DNA from: VRUE01 sp963774405
GTDB taxonomy: Bacteria; Actinomycetota; Thermoleophilia; Solirubrobacterales; 70-9
Direction of reading: 5' to 3'
Assembly: GCA_963774405.1 (NCBI GenBank)
Contig: CAVZEV010000005.1
Span: 682,001-746,000 of the forward strand
Length of the DNA stretch: 64,000 nucleotides
Below the pieces are notes generated by a model. The model searched no databases. It worked only from the letters and a program-made list of their open reading frames with translations, and had not been told where the DNA came from. The translations under genes and the position numbers were made by a program. Positions 1 to 9,664 of the stretch are shown piece after piece; the stretch's first letter is position 1; each line of letters starts with the position of its first letter.

Positions 1-26
1 CTACACCTGGGGCCGGGGGGTAGGCC

Positions 27-86
27 ATTTTCTACTTAGAAATATATTTTACTGGTAAAGTATAAAATATGTCTGAAGTAGAAAAT
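27..86. promoter_or_regulatory. Inverted-repeat operator/promoter of the solitary AbiEi-like gene
   Basis: An 11-bp perfect inverted repeat has arms at 27-37 and 76-86. Between them lie AT-rich DNA and a small palindrome TTTAC-TG-GTAAA (48-59). The right arm lies inside the first codons of the downstream gene. AbiEi proteins are known to repress their own promoters by binding inverted repeats, so an autoregulatory operator is inferred. The layout resembles the site at 3602-3660. Confidence 0.55.
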
Positions 87-1139
87 CGCTGGCAGAAGAT
101 CCTGGCAGCCGCGTTGGAGGGCGCGACCGTCGCAGCTGGGCCGAGCAACAGTGGCGCCGACCTCGAGGTCCGGACTCGCGATGGCCGGACGATCGCGATC
201 CAGGTGAAGTGGGCCGGAGAGGGCTGGCCGCAGGACGTTCGGCACGCGGCCGCCACGGTCGACGAGCGGTGGCCGGAGAACTCCGTCCTTCTCGCGCGGA
301 GCCTCTCTCCCGGCGCAATCGAGTGGCTGCGGGAGCGAGGGGCCAACTGGGCCGACGAAGTTGGTCAGGCTCGCATCATCGGGCCTGGGGGGCTTGTCGT
401 GATCCGCGAACCCGCTCGGCCGCCCAATAGGCAGGGCGCGCCGCGTTCCCTTTCTTGGTCGAAATCAGCGATCGCGATCGCAGAGGCGATTCTCGCCCGT
501 GGAGATCGCCCGCTGCGGGTGGCTGAGCTCGGGGAGGCGAGTGGCTGGTCCACCGCGCAGGCTGCAAAAATCCTCAAGGCTTTCGATGGCCAGGGCTGGA
601 CCGCCAAGCGTGGTGCCGCACGGGGAGCCGGCGCGCATCGGGTGCTGGTCGACGCGGACGGCCTGCTCGCCGCCTGGTCGGCCGCGGTTGCCGATCCCCC
701 CCGCGCTACCCGCATCGCTCACCGGGCGACCAAAGATGTGATGGCGCTCCTACACAACGACCTTGCCCCCGCGCTGAGCGAAACGGCGGACTGGGCGGTC
801 AGCGGCTGGGCGGGCCTCGAGCTCGCCGCCCCCTTTGCAACCACCACCCCCAGCCTGCACATCTACATCGCCGACACCGATTTCACCACACCGCTCAGCG
901 ATGCCATCGAGGAGGCCGGCCTGCGCGAGGTCGACGAGGGTGGTCGAGTCACCTTCTGGGCAGCCGATGCCCGCATCTTCGCCTTCTCCCAGCGCGTCGA
1001 GGATGTCCCCGTCGTGAGCGCCCCGCGCCTGTTCGCCGACCTGTCGTCATTCGGCGGCCGTGGTGGCGATGCAGCCGACCACGTCAAGGCGGAGCTGATC
1101 GATCCGCTGCATCTCGGCGGGTCGACCCGGGGAGGATGA
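69..1139 (+). CDS. AbiEi-like regulator with PD-(D/E)XK-like N-terminal domain
   Basis: A 356-residue soluble protein. Residues about 1-100 look like a restriction-endonuclease-like fold, with D31 followed by Q45-V-K47, a PD-(D/E/Q)XK-style pair. A winged-helix segment (about 125-185) and a C-terminal AbiEi-type region follow. It is a diverged paralogue of the protein at 2514-3572, but no AbiEii toxin lies next to it. Its stop overlaps the start of a zinc peptidase gene (ATGA), so the two are probably co-translated. The ATG at 69 lies within an inverted repeat that could be its own operator. The likely role is a DNA-binding autoregulator or antitoxin. Nuclease activity is unproven, and the fold assignment is by pattern only. 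Confidence 0.7.
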   Translation: MSEVENRWQKILAAALEGATVAAGPSNSGADLEVRTRDGRTIAIQVKWAGEGWPQDVRHAAATVDERWPENSVLLARSLSPGAIEWLRERGANWADEVGQARIIGPGGLVVIREPARPPNRQGAPRSLSWSKSAIAIAEAILARGDRPLRVAELGEASGWSTAQAAKILKAFDGQGWTAKRGAARGAGAHRVLVDADGLLAAWSAAVADPPRATRIAHRATKDVMALLHNDLAPALSETADWAVSGWAGLELAAPFATTTPSLHIYIADTDFTTPLSDAIEEAGLREVDEGGRVTFWAADARIFAFSQRVEDVPVVSAPRLFADLSSFGGRGGDAADHVKAELIDPLHLGGSTRGG

Positions 1140-1612
1140 CGCTCGTGGATGAGCAACGCTCCCGCGAGACCCGCGCCCGCGCCGAGACCGCGTTGGTGCG
1201 GCTCCTGCAAGCGCTCGGGGACGAGGACGTCTTCCTGGACGCCTCGACCGAGCGACGCCGCAAGCTGCTCGACGACTGGTATCGGGAGCGACTCCGTGAA
1301 GCCATCCCCGGTGTGGTTGCGAAGTGGGCGCCGACGACGGGTGTGAGTGTGTCGCGCTGGAGCGTGCGGCGGATGAAGACCAAGTGGGGCTCCTGCAACA
1401 GCGAGAGTGGGCACATCTGGTTCAACGTGGAGCTGGCCAAGAAGCACCCCGACAGCCTGGAGTACATCGCCGTCCACGAGATGACCCACCTCCTCGAGCG
1501 CGGTCACGGCAGGCGTTTCGTCAAGCTGATGGATGGCTTCATGCCTGACTGGCGAACGCGGCGCGATCAACTCAATGGCTCTCCGCTCGCCCGTGAGGAG
1601 TGGAACGCATAG
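1136..1612 (+). CDS. YgjP/DUF45-family zinc metallopeptidase
   Basis: A 158-residue protein with the signature VHEMTHLLERGH: H114, E115 and H118 form the HExxH zinc site, and H124 is the third ligand. The preceding segment around KTKWGSC (82-87) is typical of the YgjP/SprT-like DUF45 family. No signal peptide is seen, so it is cytoplasmic. It starts in the ATGA overlap with the AbiEi-like gene, implying translational coupling. DUF45 peptidases often accompany type I restriction and other defence loci, but the substrate is unknown. Family assignment is firm; its role next to an AbiEi-like protein is inference. Confidence 0.85.
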   Translation: MTLVDEQRSRETRARAETALVRLLQALGDEDVFLDASTERRRKLLDDWYRERLREAIPGVVAKWAPTTGVSVSRWSVRRMKTKWGSCNSESGHIWFNVELAKKHPDSLEYIAVHEMTHLLERGHGRRFVKLMDGFMPDWRTRRDQLNGSPLAREEWNA

Positions 1613-1654
1613 GCGCGACCCCTGCGGTGCCGGGTTCGGGGCGGGCTTCTATCG

Positions 1655-2530
1655 CTACGCGCCCGATTGAGAGCAGATCTTGAGCAGATCGTCGACGTAG
1701 CCGTGGGCATCGGCGGCGATGGCGTCTGAGTCCTTTCCGGTCGCCCCTTCGAACTCGGCGACGCGTTGGGGGCCGATGGTTTCGGGGTCGGCGAAGTCTT
1801 GGGCGAGGCAATCGAGGGCGTGCTCGACAACTGCATGGCTACGCTCGGCATGTTGCTTCAGACGCTCGGCTATGTCCGGGATTCCTCGGACCCAGCGCCG
1901 CAGCACGTAGACCAAGTCAAAGGCGTCCTTCGGCTCGGCACGGTCGCCGAAGGCGAGCGCCTTGAGGACCACGAAGGTGGCTGGACCGCAGACTGGCACC
2001 GTGCGTTCCACCTTCTCGCCCTTCAGGGTGTGGCCCGCGAGGTCGATCTCCTCGCGCTCGTCTGCGGCAAGCTGCAGCCCGGGCGCGATCAGAGCGGCGA
2101 GGTCTCCCTCCAGGGGCTGGATGTTGCCGCCCCGTTCGGCACCCGGGATCGGCGGCAGCAGGAAGTCGATCGTGACGTCGAGGTCGTCGAGCTTCCAGCG
2201 CTGGGGCGTTGGGTTCCCCTGCGCGTTGTGGTCCGGCCCGAAGCCCTCCCGCCGCAGTCGCTCGCCGATCTCCGTGTACTGCTTGTCGTCGAGCAGGGCG
2301 ATCACCAGGCCGACATCGAGATCGTTCGTGCCGGGGTGGCCGGCGCCCGTCTCCGGATCGGGGCCGATCTCCCGATCGATCAGGAGGCTCGGCACCAGTC
2401 CGCCGACGATGCAGAGGCGATCCATCAGGGCGCCTAGCGTCACGGCGACGGTGAGGCACGCCGCCTCGACCTGTTCGGTCTCCTCGCGGCTGTAGCCGCT
2501 GAGGTGCCTGGGCTTATCGGGTGCGGCCAT
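1655..2530 (-). CDS. AbiEii-like nucleotidyltransferase toxin
   Basis: A 291-residue protein when started at the ATG at 2530, which overlaps the upstream gene by 17 bp; an upstream in-frame start at 2578 is less likely. The nucleotidyltransferase signature is visible: GG at residues 43-44, then D70-L-D72 in GTNDLDVG. These are the DNA polymerase beta-type metal ligands of AbiEii/MNT enzymes. The family's role in type IV toxin-antitoxin systems is to transfer nucleotides, probably to tRNA. It is encoded directly behind the AbiEi-like gene in the classical antitoxin-first order. The gene contains a strong antisense open frame, which is a GC-rich artefact. Confidence 0.8.
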   Translation of the reverse strand: MAAPDKPRHLSGYSREETEQVEAACLTVAVTLGALMDRLCIVGGLVPSLLIDREIGPDPETGAGHPGTNDLDVGLVIALLDDKQYTEIGERLRREGFGPDHNAQGNPTPQRWKLDDLDVTIDFLLPPIPGAERGGNIQPLEGDLAALIAPGLQLAADEREEIDLAGHTLKGEKVERTVPVCGPATFVVLKALAFGDRAEPKDAFDLVYVLRRWVRGIPDIAERLKQHAERSHAVVEHALDCLAQDFADPETIGPQRVAEFEGATGKDSDAIAADAHGYVDDLLKICSQSGA

Positions 2531-3572
2531 GCCAGTCGAGGTGGCGATCTCGGAGATGCTGCGCGGCCTCGGCGGCACGCTCGGGGAGGTTGAGAAGGTC
2601 CAGATACGTCTGCACGGTTGAGACGCAGCGCAGCCCGTCGCACTCCTGCTCCCCGGCGAAGACCCCGGCGTCGTCTGGGCCGAGAATTTGCAGGTTGGCT
2701 CCCCTGGAGCCTTGACGGATGTCGAGTCGCTCGACGATCTCGCGCGGGTCTCCGTCGACGTAGACCGAGGTCAGCCTGAAGCGCGCGAAGCGATCGAGCG
2801 CCCAGGCGGCAGAGAGGCCGGTGAAGGCATGCGCGATCTGTCGCTTGGACAGGTTCGCGGAGAGGCTGCGGGCGACTTCGATCCCACTGCCGCTGATGTG
2901 GCCCTGGATAGCGTCGTGGCGATCGAAGCGGTACTCCTGCGCCCAGGCGTCAAGGAGAAGGTTGGGATCGCGGGGACGCAGCTCCTTGTCGCGACGCTCG
3001 AGCAGGGCCGCCTCGTCGAGCCGGCGGACAATGCGCGAGACGTTGCCGTCGTCCAGTTGCGTCGCGGCGACGAGGTCTCGCTGACGCCACCAACGCGCGG
3101 GTTCAAGCAGGAGCTCCCGCGAGATCCGGGCGCTTTTCGGCGCGAAGGGCGAGGAGGGGCGCCCTGCGGTGCGCAGCTCGTTCGGTTTGCCCCGCACCCA
3201 TATCCTCAGGCCCTCGCCTCGGATGCCGGCGTTGCCCGAGAGGTCGATCCAATTCACACCCGCCCGCTCCGCGGTTTCGCCGCCCGCCTCTGACATGTAG
3301 GGAACGACGAGGATCGGAATCGCGTCCGGGTCAGCGTCAGCGAAAGCCCTCAGTTGCTTTGCGGCTCGATCCACTTGGCCGGGACCGCTCGATCCCTTGA
3401 CCTCGAACAGCCATCGCCGGCCCTTCGTGTCTTGGGCCGAGAAGTCGACACGTGAGTCTGCCGGGGAGGTCTCGGTTGCCAGCTCTAGATCGGGCTCGCC
3501 GAGGAGTTCAGCAAGTAGGCCGGGAATCCGGCGAACAGCGTCTCGTTCAAGGGATTTCGCGCTAGCTTGCAT
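2514..3572 (-). CDS. AbiEi-like antitoxin/regulator with PD-(D/E)XK-like N-terminal domain
   Basis: A 352-residue protein when started at the ATG at 3572; a GTG at 3629 would add 19 residues but would run into the inverted-repeat operator. D43 and E57-V-K59 form a PD-(D/E)XK-like pair in the first 100 residues. A winged helix (near residue 150-200) and a C-terminal AbiEi domain follow. It overlaps the AbiEii-like toxin gene by 17 bp, giving the usual AbiEi-AbiEii operon. Known AbiEi proteins repress their own promoter and neutralise the toxin. The nuclease-like N-terminus is not part of the best-studied AbiEi proteins. Confidence 0.78.
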   Translation of the reverse strand: MQASAKSLERDAVRRIPGLLAELLGEPDLELATETSPADSRVDFSAQDTKGRRWLFEVKGSSGPGQVDRAAKQLRAFADADPDAIPILVVPYMSEAGGETAERAGVNWIDLSGNAGIRGEGLRIWVRGKPNELRTAGRPSSPFAPKSARISRELLLEPARWWRQRDLVAATQLDDGNVSRIVRRLDEAALLERRDKELRPRDPNLLLDAWAQEYRFDRHDAIQGHISGSGIEVARSLSANLSKRQIAHAFTGLSAAWALDRFARFRLTSVYVDGDPREIVERLDIRQGSRGANLQILGPDDAGVFAGEQECDGLRCVSTVQTYLDLLNLPERAAEAAQHLRDRHLDWHGRTR

Positions 3573-3601
3573 CGGTCTTGCCCCGACTCCTTGCGGCGGC
3601 A

Positions 3602-3660
3602 GTTCCTGCGTAAATACAGGAACCTGCACAATGTAGCAGGCAGGACGATTTACGCAGGAA
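3602..3660. promoter_or_regulatory. Twin inverted-repeat operator of the AbiEi/AbiEii operon
   Basis: A perfect 13-bp inverted repeat has arms at 3603-3615 and 3648-3660. The left arm is also half of a 22-bp palindrome, GTTCCTG-N8-CAGGAAC (3602-3623). The site lies 30-88 bp upstream of the ATG at 3572 and supports that start. AbiEi autorepression through inverted repeats is established for the family, so this is the expected operator. Confidence 0.65.
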
Positions 3661-3702
3661 TGTCCGGGAGGAGCAAGACGGCCTGAGCCGCGAGCCTCTG
3701 AG

Positions 3703-4374
3703 TCAGGCGTTCGCCAACGCTTGGGCCAGGCGCGTGTGGATCTGGGCGGCTTGGTCCGTGGTGAGCACCGGGCGGCGGCGGGAGAAGTAGTGGCCGAGCA
3801 TGCGGGCCGGGAGGATCGTCACTCCCATGCGCTGGGCGGGGACGGAGCCGACCAGCCAGGCCCGGCTGAAGACGAGCAGCGCCTGGGTCTCCAAGCCGGT
3901 GATCCGTTCGATCAGCTTCTTCTCCGCGTAGGCCTGTTTGAGCATCCGCGGGTCGATGCGGTCGACCGGGATCCTGCCCGGGTGGCTCTTGGTCTCGATG
4001 GTGAAGATGCCGCCGGGGCCGATCAGGACGTGATCTACATCGCCGTGGCCGAGCGAGACGCCGTGGAGCGCCAGCCAGCCGTCGGCGGTCAGCTCGGCGA
4101 GCGCCGCGCCAACCCGGCGCTCGCCCTCCGCGCCGCGCATCCAGCGGCCGATCTGGGGGCTGTAGCGGCGATTGGCGGCGATCATCGCCCCGATCGCCGC
4201 AAGCTCGAAGAGAACGAGCGGATAGCCGCGCAGACCGAGGACGGGACCGGCCGCGAGGAGGGCGACGAACGCTCCAAGGACGAGCAGGACGAGGCGGTTA
4301 TTGAGCGCGAGACCGCGGCCGCGGGCGTGCTCGCCCGCTTCCCGCAGGGCGAGGGGAGTTCGTTCCGGCGCCAT
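3703..4374 (-). CDS. Membrane-anchored NERD-domain protein
   Basis: A 223-residue protein. Two hydrophobic segments (about 27-48 and 50-68) precede a NERD (nuclease-related) domain. The domain shows GAEGERRVG (81-89), D114 in VDHVLIGPGGIF and E127-T-K129, which match the PD-(D/E)XK-like core of the family. It is probably anchored in the inner membrane with the domain in the cytoplasm. It is upstream of the AbiEi gene on the same strand, but an operator separates them, so it is likely a separate unit. Function of NERD proteins is poorly known; DNA processing is inferred from the fold. Confidence 0.85.
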   Translation of the reverse strand: MAPERTPLALREAGEHARGRGLALNNRLVLLVLGAFVALLAAGPVLGLRGYPLVLFELAAIGAMIAANRRYSPQIGRWMRGAEGERRVGAALAELTADGWLALHGVSLGHGDVDHVLIGPGGIFTIETKSHPGRIPVDRIDPRMLKQAYAEKKLIERITGLETQALLVFSRAWLVGSVPAQRMGVTILPARMLGHYFSRRRPVLTTDQAAQIHTRLAQALANA

Positions 4375-4452
4375 TGACGGGACTCATCGGCGCCGCGCCC
4401 GGTCGACTTGAACCGAGCGTTCCCAAACTCGGATCGGGCCGTTTCCCGATCG

Positions 4453-4587
4453 CTAGATGCGTCCCATCAGCACCAGGACCAGCAGCACGATCGCGATCAG
4501 GCCGACGATGCCGCCGGCGACGGCGACCTTGAGCAGGACTAGCACGATCGCGATCAGGATCAGCAGTCCGATTACGGCTCCAAGCAT
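4453..4587 (-). CDS. Small hydrophobic membrane protein (44 aa)
   Basis: A 44-residue, almost wholly hydrophobic protein with two transmembrane stretches separated by KVAVAGGIVG. The ATG at 4587 is preceded by a strong Shine-Dalgarno sequence, CTGGAGGGAG, on the minus strand (4591-4600), which argues that this short gene is real. A longer reading from 4896 has no such signal and would overlap the sigma factor gene. It is divergent from the sigma factor gene. Function unknown. Confidence 0.6.
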   Translation of the reverse strand: MLGAVIGLLILIAIVLVLLKVAVAGGIVGLIAIVLLVLVLMGRI

Positions 4588-4763
4588 TTGCTCTCCCTCC
4601 AGAGGTATTCCCGAGACTGGACCGGGCTGCTGCTGGAACGCCGGTGCAGGGCTTTTGTCAGCCATCACCGCAAGGCGCTGACATTCGGAGCGGCCGGCCG
4701 TTTCAACAAGCGAGCGAAGGCCCCTACCCTTGAGGAGATGGCACTCGATGCGCGCGACGCCAG

Positions 4764-6233
4764 ATGAGCAGCCTGCTTTCCGACGAGCGCCTGGTGCGCC
4801 GCGCCGCCGGCGGCGAGGAACGCGCTTTCGCCGCGATCTTCGATCGCTACCACCAGCCTCTCTACCGCTACTGCCTGGCGATTCTCGGCGACTCACAGGA
4901 CGCCCAGGACGCGTTGCAGAACACGATGCTGAAGGTGCTGCGAGCGCTGCCGGGCGAGGGGCGCGAGATCAAGCTGAGGCCGTGGCTCTACCGGATCGCC
5001 CACAACGAGTCGATCGATCTGCTGCGCCGGCGCCGCGACAGCCGCGAGCTCGGTGCCGAGCCGGCTGCGCCGGGGCCGCCGTTGGCGGAGGAGCTGAGCG
5101 CCCGGGAGCGCCTGCGGCAGCTGCTCTCCGACCTCGACGAGCTGCCCGAGCGCCAGCGTGGGGCGCTGGTGATGCGCGAGCTCGCCGGCCTCGACTTCGC
5201 CGGGATCGCCGCGGCGCTCGGCACCTCCCCGGCGGTCGCCCGCCAGACCCTCTACGAGGCTCGTCTCAGCCTGCACCAGATGGAACTGGGACGTGACATG
5301 GACTGCGTGACCGTGACCAGGGTGCTCTCCGACGGCGACGGCCGCGTCGCCCGCCGCCGCGACGTTCGCGCCCACCTGCGCTCCTGCCCGGATTGCCGGC
5401 GCTTCCGCGGCGAGATCGAGGGCCGCGAGCAAGACCTCGCGGCCCTGGCGCCGCTGCCCGCCGCCGCCGCGGCGGGGGTGCTGCAGGGCTTGCTCGGCGG
5501 GGCCGCCGGCAGCGGAAGCGGCGGCGCCGCCGGTGCCGCAGTTGCGGGGGGCGCCGCCAAGACGCTCGGCTCCTCGGCGGCGCTGAAAGGCGCCGCCGCC
5601 CTGCTCGCGATCGCCGCGATCGGAGCCGGCGCGGCCGACCGCGGCGGCCTGGTCGACCTCGGCCTGCCCGGCGGCGGCACCCAGCCGCAGCAGGTGTCGG
5701 CCCCGCGTTCGCCGGGCGGTGGGGCACCGACGCAGGCCGGAGCCTCTGGGCAGGCCACTTCCCGCCGGCCGGGCTCAGGCAGTGCCACGACCGCCGTGCA
5801 GGCCAAGCAGGGCGCTTCCAACCCGGTTTCCCCCTCCAGCGGCGGCGCGGGCGCGACCGAATCCCAGGCAGCACAAAGCACCGGCGCGACGGGGACGCCG
5901 ACGCAGTCGGCCCACGGCAAGGCCGCTGAGCACCCCCACGGCAGGGGCCACGAAAAGCAGCATCCGGCCGCCGCCACCCACGGGCAGGAAACCGCCGCTG
6001 CCCACAAGAACTCCGGCCACGGCGCCGCCGCGCACGAACCCGCCGCGCCGGCCGCGAAGCCCCCCCATCCCGAACACCCCGCCCATCCCAGCGGCGGCCA
6101 GGAAAAAGGGCCGCCGAGCGAATCCTCGGCCGGCGAAGAGGCGACAGCGCAGGGAGAAGCCGGTGCCGGGGAAGCCGCGCCGCCCCCTGCGGCAGGCGAC
6201 AGGCCCGAAGGGACCGGCCCAAAAAGGCCCTGA
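4764..6233 (+). CDS. ECF sigma factor fused to zinc-finger anti-sigma-like membrane tail
   Basis: A 489-residue protein. Residues about 10-90 are sigma region 2 and about 115-172 sigma region 4 with its helix-turn-helix. The fused tail starts with an anti-sigma zinc motif, H204-x3-C208-x2-C211. A Gly/Ala linker, one transmembrane segment (about 272-292) and a long disordered Pro/Gly/His-rich C-terminus follow. Normally sigma and zinc-finger anti-sigma are separate proteins, so this one may be tethered to the membrane and self-inhibited. The next gene encodes a small secreted protein and could be a target. Sigma identity is firm; membrane control is inference. Confidence 0.85.
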   Translation: MSSLLSDERLVRRAAGGEERAFAAIFDRYHQPLYRYCLAILGDSQDAQDALQNTMLKVLRALPGEGREIKLRPWLYRIAHNESIDLLRRRRDSRELGAEPAAPGPPLAEELSARERLRQLLSDLDELPERQRGALVMRELAGLDFAGIAAALGTSPAVARQTLYEARLSLHQMELGRDMDCVTVTRVLSDGDGRVARRRDVRAHLRSCPDCRRFRGEIEGREQDLAALAPLPAAAAAGVLQGLLGGAAGSGSGGAAGAAVAGGAAKTLGSSAALKGAAALLAIAAIGAGAADRGGLVDLGLPGGGTQPQQVSAPRSPGGGAPTQAGASGQATSRRPGSGSATTAVQAKQGASNPVSPSSGGAGATESQAAQSTGATGTPTQSAHGKAAEHPHGRGHEKQHPAAATHGQETAAAHKNSGHGAAAHEPAAPAAKPPHPEHPAHPSGGQEKGPPSESSAGEEATAQGEAGAGEAAPPPAAGDRPEGTGPKRP

Positions 6234-6267
6234 CGGGCCCGGCCTCCCCCCGTTCCATCAGTGACGG

Positions 6268-6283
6268 GCGCCCGAACGGGCGC
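6268..6283 (+). promoter_or_regulatory. Hairpin in the leader of the secreted repeat-protein gene
   Basis: A perfect 6-bp stem with a GAAC loop (GCGCCC-GAAC-GGGCGC) lies 8 nt before the AGGAGG ribosome binding site of the gene at 6305. It could end sigma-gene transcripts or control the downstream leader. There is no T-run. Confidence 0.35.
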
Positions 6284-6304
6284 AAGCGAATGAGGAGGCA
6301 GACG

Positions 6305-6739
6305 ATGAAGCTCCAGACGAAGGTCGCGGCGACGCTCGCGGCGCTGGCTCTCGCGGCGGTCCCGGCCACGGTCGTGGCAAATCCGCCCGCCGGGCACGGC
6401 CAGGGCCACGGCAACGGTCACGGGAACGGAAATGGGCCCGAATACAACCCCGCCCCGGAAAAACCCGAAACTCCCGGAACCGGAGCGAGCATGCCGGAAA
6501 AGGCCAAGGCCTACGGCGTCTACTGCAAAGGCCAGAGCAAGAAGCACGTCAAAGGCGAAAAGGGCACCCCCTTCAGCCAGTGCGTGAACGCGATGGCGAA
6601 GGCCGCCAACCACGAAAAGCTCGCCCCAGGCAAGGCCTGCAAAGGCATGAGCCGCAAGCACGTCAAAGGTGAGAAGGGAACCCCGTTTTCACGCTGTGTC
6701 AAGGGCGTCGCCAAGATGAGAAAGGAACAGCAAGGGTGA
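6305..6739 (+). CDS. Small secreted protein with two Cys-flanked repeats
   Basis: A 144-residue protein. The ATG at 6305 follows AGGAGG (6292-6297) at 7 nt, which decides the start. An N-terminal signal peptide (about residues 1-26, ending at VVA-NPP) and a Gly/His/Asn-rich linker lead to two near-identical units of about 23 residues. Each contains CKG, KHVKGEKGTPFS and a second Cys before V. Each unit carries a Cys pair and may form one disulfide. The unit is unlike common cell-wall binding repeats. It lies behind the sigma/anti-sigma fusion, which also has a His-rich tail. Function unknown. Confidence 0.8.
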   Translation: MKLQTKVAATLAALALAAVPATVVANPPAGHGQGHGNGHGNGNGPEYNPAPEKPETPGTGASMPEKAKAYGVYCKGQSKKHVKGEKGTPFSQCVNAMAKAANHEKLAPGKACKGMSRKHVKGEKGTPFSRCVKGVAKMRKEQQG

Positions 6740-6759
6740 GGGGGCGGGGCTCAGCCCCC
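6740..6759. terminator. GC-rich hairpin between convergent genes
   Basis: GGGGGC and GCCCCC arms around an 8-nt loop lie at the junction of the convergent genes ending at 6739 and 6751. It could serve as a bidirectional terminator. There is no clear T-tract. Confidence 0.4.
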
Positions 6760-7476
6760 GCCCATGCGGTAGCCGAAGCCACGCACCGTCATCACGTAGT
6801 TCGGCTCACCCAGCTTGCGCCGCAGGTTCGAGATGTGGACGTCGATCACGTGGTCGTCGCCGAACCATGAGTCGCCCCAGACGAGCTCCAGCAGCCGGCG
6901 GCGACTCAGCGTCACCCGCGGCTGCTCCGCGAGCGTGGCGAGCAGGTCGAACTCGGTGCGGCTGAGCGCGATTACCTCGTCCCCGACCGTCACCTCGCGT
7001 GCCGCGGGGTCGATCTGCAGCGCCCCGAAGCGTCGCACGGGGGCCGCGCTGGACGGTCCCCGCGGGCGGCGCTGCATCGCCCGGATGCGGGCGATCAGCT
7101 CGCGCGGCGCATAGGGCTTGGTCATGTAGTCGTCGGCACCGACGGCGAGGCCGATCAGCCGGTCGGTTTCCGAGTCGAGTCCGGTCAGCATCACCACGTA
7201 GGCGTCGCTGAAGGTGCGCAGCCGGCGGCAGGCCTCGACCCCGTCGATCCCGGGCAGATCGACGTCGAGCACGACCAGGTCGACGGGAATCGACCGCGCC
7301 GCCTCGAGCCCGCTCTCGGCGTCGCCGCAAACGGTCACCTGGAACGACTCCTTCTCCAGCAGCGTCCGGGTCATATCTGCCATCTGCGCGTCGTCCTCGA
7401 CGATCAGCACCTTGAGTATGTGTGAGGTTGAGTCCTCGATTGAGGCAATCTTGAGAATTGGGAGAGCAAACGTCAA
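6751..7476 (-). CDS. OmpR/PhoB-family response regulator
   Basis: The receiver domain has the acidic pair in VLIVEDD, the phospho-acceptor Asp in VVLDVDLPG and the conserved Lys in MTKPY. It is followed by an OmpR-type winged helix (ALSRTEFDLLATL ... RRKLGEPNYVMTVRGFGYR). The start is uncertain: TTG at 7476 gives 241 residues, while GTG at 7410 starts at the receiver core; neither has a good ribosome binding site. It is divergent from a hybrid histidine kinase gene 250 bp away, a possible functional partner. Its target genes cannot be told from the sequence. Confidence 0.9.
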   Translation of the reverse strand: MTFALPILKIASIEDSTSHILKVLIVEDDAQMADMTRTLLEKESFQVTVCGDAESGLEAARSIPVDLVVLDVDLPGIDGVEACRRLRTFSDAYVVMLTGLDSETDRLIGLAVGADDYMTKPYAPRELIARIRAMQRRPRGPSSAAPVRRFGALQIDPAAREVTVGDEVIALSRTEFDLLATLAEQPRVTLSRRRLLELVWGDSWFGDDHVIDVHISNLRRKLGEPNYVMTVRGFGYRMGGG

Positions 7477-7520
7477 CCGTAGTTGTCGAAAGTGACGCTA
7501 TGCCGGATCGGCATACGCGT

Positions 7521-7572
7521 CACCCGGTCGCCGTCACCGTTCCGCTCAGCGCGGTTGACGGCGACCCGGGTG
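7521..7572. repeat. Long near-perfect stem-loop between regulator and kinase genes
   Basis: Sixteen bases at 7521-7536 pair with 7556-7572, interrupted by a single bulged C. It occupies the 248-bp divergent intergenic region. It may be a structured leader or a protein-binding palindrome. No other feature was recognised in this gap. Confidence 0.45.
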
Positions 7573-7723
7573 GCCCTTCGTGGCTCCTGAGGTACGCGGT
7601 GGAATTCGACCTGTAATAACAGAAGCTGTCGGGTAAACAGGTGTGTCTGGGCGCTCCCCCGAAAGAGTGTTACTTTCCCCGAAAGCCTGAGCAACCGGCA
7701 GAAGGGTTACGCCGGAAAAGATT

Positions 7724-9660
<1,937 letters not shown>

Positions 9661-9664
<4 letters not shown>

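Noticed and set aside
2688..3293. Long plus-strand open frame opposite the AbiEi gene
   Set aside because: It is antisense to a clear protein, lacks a family pattern, and is a typical GC-rich shadow frame.
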